Shown: piece by piece, positions 1-6,759 of the stretch
Layout: each line of letters begins with the position of its first letter
Position numbering within the stretch: position 1 is the stretch's first letter
Assembly (NCBI GenBank): GCA_002363615.1
Contig: DEWK01000021.1
Location: 1-47,782 of the forward strand
From: Lachnospira sp. UBA3212
GTDB lineage: Bacteria > Bacillota > Clostridia > Lachnospirales > Lachnospiraceae
DNA: 47,782 bases
Direction: 5' to 3'
The notes under the pieces: model-generated
What the model was told of the DNA's origin: nothing
The model's input: the letters and a program-made list of their open reading frames with translations, nothing else
The model's database searches: none
Program-made: the position numbers and the translations under genes

Positions 1-620
1 TGCACTTAGATTGTAAATTCAAGAACAATAATAAAGGTTTTTCCTTAGTAGAGTTGATTGTTGTAATAGCTATTATGGCTGTTCTTGTTGGTACATTGGC
101 ACCTGCCTATCTTCGATACATTGAGAAATCGAATATTCAAAAGGATGTGGATACCTTATACAAAATTCAGGATGCATTAAAGCTGGAATATGCTTCTGGA
201 GAGTATACACAAGAAAGCTTATTGAATGATGTATTTGGAGCCAGTGCTACCAACAATATGATTGATATGAGAGTAAAAGGTGAATTTGTTCTTCAGGTAA
301 ATAAAGACGGAACAGTACAGAAAGTTTGGGGTAGAAATACCTTTGTTCCAGGAGATTTTACCTATGATGCAGTAGAAAGTGCAGGAATAGATGCTGCAAG
401 TATTGCTTCCGGAAAAAAGATTAAACTCTTTAAGAGTAAGGCATTAAAGAAGGCAATTTCTAATTCATCAAGTAATGGATATAAGTTTATTACCATGAAT
501 TTAAGTGATGATGGTGAAATTAAGGTTTGGATTGGATCCAGAAGTGAAAACAATGGAAAACATTCCAAAAATTCGCTTCCGGATAGTCGATTTGCAGTTG
601 GAGAAATGGTATACAACTAA
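1..620 (+). CDS. Type IV pilin / pseudopilin-like protein (5' end at window edge)
   Basis: This is a type IV pilin-like or pseudopilin subunit, exported and assembled at the membrane after cleavage by a prepilin peptidase. The frame is open from the first complete codon (base 3). Bases 1-2 are TG, so the start codon may be an ATG, GTG or TTG split by the window edge, which would give a basic leader of 13 residues ending in NNKG. After the Gly comes the class III signal FSLVELIVVIAIM, with Glu at mature position 5 and a hydrophobic helix of about 20 residues. The mature part is about 193 residues with no C-terminal Cys pair. An internal TTG at 54 lies inside the signal helix and cannot be the start. 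Other pilus genes would lie to the left. The prepilin class is firm; the exact role (pilus, secretion or DNA uptake) is not visible. Confidence 0.85.
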   Translation, partial: HLDCKFKNNNKGFSLVELIVVIAIMAVLVGTLAPAYLRYIEKSNIQKDVDTLYKIQDALKLEYASGEYTQESLLNDVFGASATNNMIDMRVKGEFVLQVNKDGTVQKVWGRNTFVPGDFTYDAVESAGIDAASIASGKKIKLFKSKALKKAISNSSSNGYKFITMNLSDDGEIKVWIGSRSENNGKHSKNSLPDSRFAVGEMVYN

Positions 621-669
621 CTACATATATTGCTAATGAGCATTTTAAAAATATGCATCTTAGCAAGAA

Positions 670-698
670 AAGCGAGCAGAACAGCTGCTCGCTTTTTT
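670..698. terminator. Bidirectional intrinsic terminator between pilin and tyrA
   Basis: A perfect 10-bp stem (670-679 with 685-694) has a 5-nt loop and is followed by a T run to 698. It ends the pilin transcript. The tyrA stop codon on the minus strand lies at 698-700, so the same stem can serve that strand, although the T tract there is weaker. Confidence 0.85.
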
Positions 699-1795
699 CA
701 ACTCTTTTTTGGATGAAATTGATGGAGGGTTAGTAAAGAAATGGCATCTTCCCTCGCTTTTTCTGTATAAAACTCAATTAAAAGAACTCCCTCCTGGTGC
801 TCACGATTGTGATTGATTCCTATGTTTTTTATGGAAATCTGATGGGTTGCTAAAAGGGTAGCAACGGTTGCAATGGCACCGTATTCATCCTTTAGGTCAC
901 AGAAAATAGTATAGGTTTGTGAAATTGGACCAGCCACATGATCATCAAAGGAATCACGATAGTCTCTACTTGTGGTAAAGAGTTTATAAATCTCTCCCTC
1001 TTGATGGGTATCTAAGGCATTTTTTACTTGCAGAAGACTTGCCACATAATCATTGATTAATTCTGAGATATTTTCGGAATTGGTCATACAAATTTGTTCC
1101 CACATATCCGGGGAAGAAGAGGCAATTCTTGTAATATCTTTAAATCCACCGGCGGCGATTTTTTTCATGGTTCCGGCAGATGAATCAGAATCTTTTACTA
1201 AATTTACCAAGGTAGCCGCAATTAAATGAGGTAGGTGGCTAATGGCCGCCACAGTACGATCGTGTTCCTTTTCATCTAGAACTAAAGGAAGGGCACCGAT
1301 CTCTGACACCAAAGCTGTCATGGTATGAATAGCAGAGTTAGGTGTTTGAGTGGTAGGGGTTAGAATATAAAAGGCATTTTCAAGGAGATGGTCTGAAGCA
1401 CTGGTATAGCCGGTTTTTTCAGAGCCTGCCATAGGATGTCCCCCGATAAAACTGACTTCCATGCCTAAATCCCTTACTGCCTGGTGTATATTCCCTTTGA
1501 CGCTTCCCACGTCTGTGATAATGGTTCCTTCTTCAATATAATCCTTCAGGATGGTTAGGTAGTGGACGTTCATCTCTACAGGAGTACATAAGAAAATGTA
1601 ATCGCACTCCCTAAAATGATCATCGATTTTATCTGTAGCAATGTCTAGGGTTCCATCGTTTAAGGCAAGAATCCTGGAATTTTCACTACGATTATATGCA
1701 ATTATTTTATAAGATGGATGTACTCGACGGATTGCTTTGGCAATGGAACCGCCAATTAGTCCCAATCCGATAAATCCAATGGTTAGGTTTTTCAT
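698..1795 (-). CDS. tyrA: Prephenate dehydrogenase with C-terminal ACT domain
   Basis: Oxidative decarboxylation of prephenate to 4-hydroxyphenylpyruvate with NAD+, the committed step of tyrosine synthesis in the cytosol. The protein has 365 residues. An N-terminal Rossmann site reads GLGLIGGS at about residues 10-17. GGHPMAGSEKTG and AAISHLPH are the conserved His-containing motifs of the family. Residues from about 290 form an ACT domain, the usual seat of tyrosine feedback. There is no fused chorismate mutase. I chose the ATG at 1795 because GGAGG lies 5 nt upstream; a TTG 12 bases earlier overlaps that ribosome binding site. The gene is monocistronic between its own promoter and a terminator. 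No other aromatic pathway gene is near. Confidence 0.93.
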   Translation of the reverse strand: MKNLTIGFIGLGLIGGSIAKAIRRVHPSYKIIAYNRSENSRILALNDGTLDIATDKIDDHFRECDYIFLCTPVEMNVHYLTILKDYIEEGTIITDVGSVKGNIHQAVRDLGMEVSFIGGHPMAGSEKTGYTSASDHLLENAFYILTPTTQTPNSAIHTMTALVSEIGALPLVLDEKEHDRTVAAISHLPHLIAATLVNLVKDSDSSAGTMKKIAAGGFKDITRIASSSPDMWEQICMTNSENISELINDYVASLLQVKNALDTHQEGEIYKLFTTSRDYRDSFDDHVAGPISQTYTIFCDLKDEYGAIATVATLLATHQISIKNIGINHNREHQEGVLLIEFYTEKAREDAISLLTLHQFHPKKS

Positions 1796-1824
1796 ATTGA
1801 CCTCCAAATTTCTATAACGTTCTT

Positions 1825-1853
1825 AGTTTAAAGCAAATAATTAGGAATGTCAA
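1825..1853 (-). promoter_or_regulatory. Promoter of tyrA
   Basis: On the minus strand, TTGACA (1848-1853), a 17-bp spacer and TAAACT (1825-1830) lie about 30 bases upstream of the tyrA start. The -35 is a consensus match; the -10 is weaker. Confidence 0.6.
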
Positions 1854-1907
1854 TGTTTGTAGAATTGATAGGGAAATTGAAAAATCTTTGAAAGTCTTTT
1901 GGGACTG

Positions 1908-1935
1908 TTGAATTTTCGTGGTATTCGTGTATAAT
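1908..1935 (+). promoter_or_regulatory. Promoter of the 1987 surface-protein gene
   Basis: TTGAAT (1908-1913), a 16-bp spacer and TATAAT (1930-1935). The gene's reading frame stays open upstream to a GTG at 1918, but that codon lies inside this promoter, which supports the later ATG at 1987 as the true start. Confidence 0.6.
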
Positions 1936-1986
1936 AATATTCGTATAAAAAGCGGATTTTTACACTTAAGAGTCATGAGGAATTAC

Positions 1987-3771
1987 ATGTTTGGTAAAAG
2001 AAGAAAAAAAGAGGAAGAGATACAGACTTCTCTTTCCAATGAGAATAAGAATGAAGATTTACAAGAAGAACTCTTGGTAAATCCTGGTCAGGTGTCCGAA
2101 GAATTCATGGAGGATTTTTCAGAATTAATTGAAGAATCCAAGGAAGAGAACGTCGAAGAATCCCTGGAAGAATTAAAGAAGGACGATTTAGAAAAAACAG
2201 TGGATGAACAAGAAGAGAAAAATGAGAGCCAAGAGGATTCAAAAGAATTTACAGAAGAGGAAGTAACGAAAACAGAAGAAGACTTAAAGAAACAAAAAAG
2301 AAGGAATTTTTGGAAAAACTTTGCAGCTATGGTTTTTGAATTGGTTGTGGTCTTGGGCTTAATTCTCTTTGTAGTACAAACAGCAAAGAAAAAACTCTAT
2401 GCCTATAACTCAGAGCGCGCCAAGAAAAACTTTGCAGCCATCACCGAGACCAAACCTGCAGATGCAGAAAGTCCAGATGTATCCGGTGAGGAAATCATTG
2501 AGGATGTGGAGGATAATCCAGACAGTTTTGAACTTACCTTAAATAGAACCACAGGAATTCTTTCGATTGTTGGAACCAAACCTTCTGGAGAAAGTTATGT
2601 GGCAAAATGTATTCATGTTCTTGCAGGAAGGGACTTGGAAGATGGTACTTATCAGGTGGAAAGCAGGTATTCCTGGGTTTGTTTAGATCAGGATACTTGG
2701 AATATGTATAATACCAAGGTGAATAAGAATATCTGGATTCAAACCTGTTCCTATAACACCAAGAGAAGATATACTTTAAATGCTAAGGAATATAACAAGA
2801 TTCGACACGGACAACAAAAGGGAGTGGGAAAGACCATTCGTCTTCGTGTGGCAGATGCTAAATGGATTTATCAGAATGTAACAGATGGTGCGAAACTTAC
2901 TATTGTAAGTTCAGGAGATCCTTTGGGACAAGTGGAAGAATTCCCTAAGATTCCGGTTACTAGCGGTTGGGATCCAACGGATACAGCCAAGGGAAATCCA
3001 TGGCAGAATGCAGCGCCAAGAACCATAGCAGTGTATGATGATGTGGTCGTAGTAGAAAGAGGAAGTGAAATCAACTACCTTGCAAATGTTATTGCCCAGA
3101 ACAATAGTGGTAAGGATGTAACAGAAAAGCTCAGATATAAGAAAATCGACACATCAGAAGAAGGAACCTATCATGTTACCTATCGTTATAAAAAGATTCG
3201 GGCAAGGATTACCTACAAGGTGGTGGATTCTACCCCTCCAATGATTCGATTTGATGATTTGCCTGATTATACTGGGGATGTTATTCAACCGGATTTCACT
3301 ACGGCAGAAACCACTGAGGCAGAAACAGAAACTACCACAGAGGAAAAAACTGAGCCAATCGCTACGACGACTGAGAAATCTAGTAAAAAGTCTTCTAAAA
3401 ATTCAAAGAAGAAAACCAGTGAGGAGACGGAAAGTGATACCACAGAGGAAACAACTACCACAACCCCATATGACTATAAGGTGTCTTCCGATAATTACAC
3501 CTTTGGTTACTTGAATTCAGCTAAGTTTAAAAAGATTGTGATGAATAATATAGTAGGAGCCATGCATGTATTTGATGCTGGGATAGAAATTGCAGCTCCT
3601 GTAGATTTCTACTGGCCTGATTCCTTCTATGAAGGAGAAAACCGCATTCAAGTGCGTGCTTCCGATGCCTATGGAAATGTATGTTATCGTACCGTGGTGA
3701 TTAAAATCTCAGAACAGGTAACCACAAAAAAATCTTCATCCAATAAGAAGAAGGTAACGACCAAGAAATAA
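1987..3771 (+). CDS. Membrane-anchored surface protein with acidic cytoplasmic tail and Ig-like region
   Basis: I do not recognise a named family. The product has 594 residues. It begins with a short basic patch (GKRRKKEEE), then about 95 very Glu/Asp-rich residues, then one transmembrane helix near residues 112-134 (FELVVVLGLILFVVQ), followed by a long extracellular part. Outside the membrane there is a stretch resembling a bacterial Ig-like domain near residues 340-425 (ending in TYKVVDSTPP), a Thr/Glu/Lys-rich linker near 437-493, and a second beta-type segment with RASDAYGN. The C-terminus is a Lys/Thr/Ser tail. The single helix preceded by charged residues suggests an N-in, C-out anchor. 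The start was chosen at 1987, with a GAGGA ribosome site about 6 nt upstream. A role in wall binding is inference only. Confidence 0.7.
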   Translation: MFGKRRKKEEEIQTSLSNENKNEDLQEELLVNPGQVSEEFMEDFSELIEESKEENVEESLEELKKDDLEKTVDEQEEKNESQEDSKEFTEEEVTKTEEDLKKQKRRNFWKNFAAMVFELVVVLGLILFVVQTAKKKLYAYNSERAKKNFAAITETKPADAESPDVSGEEIIEDVEDNPDSFELTLNRTTGILSIVGTKPSGESYVAKCIHVLAGRDLEDGTYQVESRYSWVCLDQDTWNMYNTKVNKNIWIQTCSYNTKRRYTLNAKEYNKIRHGQQKGVGKTIRLRVADAKWIYQNVTDGAKLTIVSSGDPLGQVEEFPKIPVTSGWDPTDTAKGNPWQNAAPRTIAVYDDVVVVERGSEINYLANVIAQNNSGKDVTEKLRYKKIDTSEEGTYHVTYRYKKIRARITYKVVDSTPPMIRFDDLPDYTGDVIQPDFTTAETTEAETETTTEEKTEPIATTTEKSSKKSSKNSKKKTSEETESDTTEETTTTTPYDYKVSSDNYTFGYLNSAKFKKIVMNNIVGAMHVFDAGIEIAAPVDFYWPDSFYEGENRIQVRASDAYGNVCYRTVVIKISEQVTTKKSSSNKKKVTTKK

Positions 3772-3778
3772 TAAAGAT

Positions 3779-3810
3779 AACGCAGGTGGAAAACCCACCT
3801 GCGTTATTTT
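3779..3810. terminator. Bidirectional terminator between surface protein and tetR
   Basis: A perfect 11-bp stem (3779-3789 with 3795-3805) with a 5-nt loop, followed by ATTTTATT on the plus strand and an A/T-rich flank on the other side. Both converging genes end within 10 bases of it. Confidence 0.85.
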
Positions 3811-4423
3811 ATTGGATCATATGATTGTGAATAATACTTCGAATGGTTTTATACAAAAATGGTTTTAATTTTTTGATTGGAAGGGGCTGATCATACAAAA
3901 TAGAAGAATAGGAGCAAGAACTGACTAATTCTACGATTTCAAATAACATAACTTCTGGTGCTTCGTAGTTGTGACCATCTTCCTTAATCATCTCCATATA
4001 GGCATGATAAACGGATTGTTCTCCATTTTCTGCCTCTATAGGAGCTTGAATTGCGGCTTTAAAGATTGCCCAGGAAAGATTTTTAGAGATAAAATTTAAA
4101 AGGATTTTATTCTTATCTAATACGTCAATAACATAATTGGCAATAAATAAGATTTTTTCTTCAAAACTGTTGTAGTCTTTTGGATCTAACTCCATGGCAA
4201 TTCTGGCATTGGTAAAAAGCTCGCTGGATTTATGGGCAATCAGATGATTTCGAATATCATATTTATCTTTGAAATACAAGTAAAAGGTACCTTTGGCTAC
4301 ACCGGCATTTTTGGCAATATCAGCAATGGAAGTATTGGAAAAGCCATGGGTAGTAAAAAGCTGAAAGGCTGTATTTAAAAGGGATTCACTTTTTTCTTTT
4401 TTCTTTGTCTCGGTTTTGTTCAT
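3809..4423 (-). CDS. TetR-family repressor of the adjacent MMPL operon
   Basis: A DNA-binding repressor of 204 residues. The N-terminal helix-turn-helix is typical of TetR: FTTHGFSNTSIADIAKNAGV followed by the KGTFYLYFKDK signature at about residues 38-48. The C-terminal two thirds would form the ligand-binding and dimer domain. No ligand can be read from the sequence. I chose the ATG at 4423 because AGGAG lies 6 nt upstream; the frame stays open 30 bases further with no better site. The gene is divergent from the MMPL exporter, and the shared region holds two operator-like repeats over both promoters, so autorepression and exporter repression are likely. Regulator class is firm; target is inferred from layout. 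Confidence 0.9.
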   Translation of the reverse strand: MNKTETKKKEKSESLLNTAFQLFTTHGFSNTSIADIAKNAGVAKGTFYLYFKDKYDIRNHLIAHKSSELFTNARIAMELDPKDYNSFEEKILFIANYVIDVLDKNKILLNFISKNLSWAIFKAAIQAPIEAENGEQSVYHAYMEMIKEDGHNYEAPEVMLFEIVELVSSCSYSSILYDQPLPIKKLKPFLYKTIRSIIHNHMIQ

Positions 4424-4452
4424 GGTTTTTCTCCTAAAAATGGTTTGAAACA

Positions 4453-4481
4453 AGTATATAAAAAAATATGTAAAAAATCAA
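4453..4481 (-). promoter_or_regulatory. Promoter of tetR
   Basis: On the minus strand, TTGATT (4476-4481), a 17-bp spacer and TATACT (4453-4458). Its -35 lies 3 bases from the first operator-like repeat. Confidence 0.6.
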
Positions 4482-4483
4482 TA

Positions 4484-4512
4484 TTGACTTATGGTCATTT
4501 TTGGGCTATACT
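4484..4512 (+). promoter_or_regulatory. Promoter of the MMPL operon
   Basis: TTGACT (4484-4489), a 17-bp spacer and TATACT (4507-4512). The expected start of transcription, near 4519, falls just before the second operator-like repeat. Confidence 0.75.
4485..4497. promoter_or_regulatory. Operator-like repeat 1 (TetR)
   Basis: TGACTTATGGTCA, an imperfect dyad TGAC-N5-GTCA. It covers the -35 of the MMPL promoter and lies next to the -35 of tetR. It is nearly identical to repeat 2, 40 bp downstream, and both are followed by TTTTT. Confidence 0.65.
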
Positions 4513-4524
4513 TTGGGATAGAAA

Positions 4525-4537
4525 TGACTAAAGGTCA
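4525..4537. promoter_or_regulatory. Operator-like repeat 2 (TetR)
   Basis: TGACTAAAGGTCA, sharing 11 of 13 bases with repeat 1 and placed 40 bp from it, close to four helical turns. It sits just after the predicted transcription start, where a bound repressor would block elongation or initiation. Confidence 0.65.
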
Positions 4538-4624
4538 TTTTTAATTAACAGGAGAAATCCCAACCTCTAAGCATAAGCCTAGCTGGCGAGGGAGTCTTAA
4601 CGAATAGATAGAGGAGAGAAGACT

Positions 4625-6745
4625 ATGATTTCTTATGGTAAGTGGATTGTGAAACATAAGGTGTTGGTATTTGTTCTAGGATTGATGCTTTTGATCCCTT
4701 CTTTCATTGGATACCTTCATACCCGTGTAAATTACGATATCCTTTCCTATCTTCCAAAGGATATTGAAACTATGAAGGGCCAGGATATTCTGGTGGATCA
4801 ATTTAACACAGGTGGGTTTTCCTTTTACATTGTTGAAGGAATGGAAGATAAGGATGTGGCTAAGTTAAAGGCTAAGATCCAGAAACTGGAACATGTAACG
4901 AATGTGATTTGGTATGACAGTGTGGCTGATCTTTCTATGCCAAAGGAGCTATTACCAGAGGACCTGTATGATGCTTTTTGTAATGGGGATGCCACCATGA
5001 TGATGATTCTCTTTGATGATACAACTTCAGCGGATTCCACCATGGATACCATAGAAGAGATTCGAAGAATATCAAATAAGCAATGTTTCCTAAGTGGAAT
5101 GTCAGCGGTTGTGACAGATACTAAGCTGATTTCTGAAAATGAAACGCCAATGTATGTAGCAATCGCTGGAGGCCTTTCCTTGCTGATTTTATCATTGGCA
5201 AGTGATTCATTTTTGGTTCCGGTATTCTTTTTAATTGGTATTGGTATGGCCATTGTTTATAATTTAGGATCCAATGTGATATTTGGAGAAATTTCTTATA
5301 TTACCAAGGCCTTGGCGGCTGTTCTTCAACTTGGTGTTACCATGGACTATTCTATTTTCCTTTGGAATGCCTATACGGAAGAATTAAAAAAACACAAGGG
5401 GGATTATGAAGAGGCCATGGCTCATGCCATTGCTTCCACCATTTCATCAGTGGTGGGCTCATCGGTTACCACGGTGGCAGGCTTTGTAGCCTTGGTATTT
5501 ATGACCTTTACCTTGGGAATGGATTTGGGAATGGTAATGGCCAAGGGAGTGGTAATCGGTGTAATTTGTTGTATTACCATATTGCCTTCCATGATTATTC
5601 TTTTCCGTAAGGTTTTGGAAAAAACCAGACATAGGGATTTACTTCCGGAATTTAACAGGGTAACAGATTTTTTAACAAAACACTATATCATACTTGCTAT
5701 TTTATTTGTTCTTCTTTGGATTCCGGCCATTTATGGAAATAACCATGTAAAGGTTTATTATAACTTAGATGAAACCATTCCGGTCTCCTATGAAAGCCGG
5801 GCAGCCAATGTGAAATTAAACAAATTATTTGAATCCAATTCCACACATATGCTTTTGGTAGATGCAAATTTAGATCGTAAAACCACGCATCAGATGATAA
5901 AAGAACTTCAAAATGTGGATGGGGTTAAGGCTGTATTGGGAAAGGAAACCTTCCTTGGAGAAGCGATTCCGGAGGAATTAATTTCAGACAGTGAACTTTT
6001 AAATAAATTACAAAGCAAGGATTATCAATTAATCCTTGTAACTTCAAAATACAAGGTTGCATCAAACCAGGTGAACGCACAAATTGATGAAATCAATGAG
6101 ATTGTTCATAAGTACGACAACAAAAAGAGTATGGTGATCGGAGAGGCCCCATGTACCAAGGACTTAATTGAAATTACGGATAAGGATTTTAAGCGAGTAA
6201 GCGCAGTGTCCATGGGAGCTATTTTCCTTATTATCTTTTTCGTGTTCAAGTCCATTTCATTGCCGGTTATTTTAGTGTCGGTAATCGAGCTTGCGATCTA
6301 TATTAATATGGCATGTTCATACTTTATGGGAACGAGAATTCCATTTATTGCTTCCGTAGTAATCGGAACGATTCAACTAGGAGCAACGGTAGATTATGCC
6401 ATCCTTATGACCACAAGATATAAGAGAGAACGATACAATGGAAAAAACAAGAAGGAAGCGGTAAAGATTGCTGCAGGAGCTTCTGCTAAATCTATCGTAG
6501 GTTCGGGATTTTCGTTTTTTGCTGCAACCATTGGGGTGGCGGTTTACTCAAAGATTACCATGATTAGTCAATTATGCCTAATGATGTCTCGAGGAGCCTT
6601 AATCAGTATGGTTGTGGTAATTATTTTCCTGCCAATGATGTTTTTACTATTTGATGGCTTGATTTCCCATACAAGCTTTGGCTTTTTCCCAAAGAAAAGG
6701 ATAGAAGAAAAGAAAGACCTGGTACTAACCAGTAATCTGAATTGA
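4625..6745 (+). CDS. MMPL/RND-family membrane exporter
   Basis: A proton-driven exporter of the RND superfamily, MMPL branch, 706 residues, in the cytoplasmic membrane. The usual duplicated layout is visible: a first helix near residues 11-31, an extracellular loop, then a block of helices near 180-340. The same plan repeats from about 355, with its helix block near 530-690. The conserved Asp-Tyr of the proton relay occurs in both halves (GVTMDYSIF near residue 240 and GATVDYAIL near 589). MMPL proteins move lipids, peptides or hydrophobic drugs; the substrate here is unknown. The ribosome site is GAGGAG, 9 nt before the ATG. It is the first gene of an operon with the LxxG-repeat protein and is probably controlled by the divergent TetR protein. 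Confidence 0.9.
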   Translation: MISYGKWIVKHKVLVFVLGLMLLIPSFIGYLHTRVNYDILSYLPKDIETMKGQDILVDQFNTGGFSFYIVEGMEDKDVAKLKAKIQKLEHVTNVIWYDSVADLSMPKELLPEDLYDAFCNGDATMMMILFDDTTSADSTMDTIEEIRRISNKQCFLSGMSAVVTDTKLISENETPMYVAIAGGLSLLILSLASDSFLVPVFFLIGIGMAIVYNLGSNVIFGEISYITKALAAVLQLGVTMDYSIFLWNAYTEELKKHKGDYEEAMAHAIASTISSVVGSSVTTVAGFVALVFMTFTLGMDLGMVMAKGVVIGVICCITILPSMIILFRKVLEKTRHRDLLPEFNRVTDFLTKHYIILAILFVLLWIPAIYGNNHVKVYYNLDETIPVSYESRAANVKLNKLFESNSTHMLLVDANLDRKTTHQMIKELQNVDGVKAVLGKETFLGEAIPEELISDSELLNKLQSKDYQLILVTSKYKVASNQVNAQIDEINEIVHKYDNKKSMVIGEAPCTKDLIEITDKDFKRVSAVSMGAIFLIIFFVFKSISLPVILVSVIELAIYINMACSYFMGTRIPFIASVVIGTIQLGATVDYAILMTTRYKRERYNGKNKKEAVKIAAGASAKSIVGSGFSFFAATIGVAVYSKITMISQLCLMMSRGALISMVVVIIFLPMMFLLFDGLISHTSFGFFPKKRIEEKKDLVLTSNLN

Positions 6746-6759
6746 TCGGAGGTATTACA

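Noticed and set aside
1918..1986. Earlier GTG start for the surface-protein gene
   Set aside because: It lies between the -35 and -10 of a good promoter and has no ribosome site; the ATG at 1987 has one.
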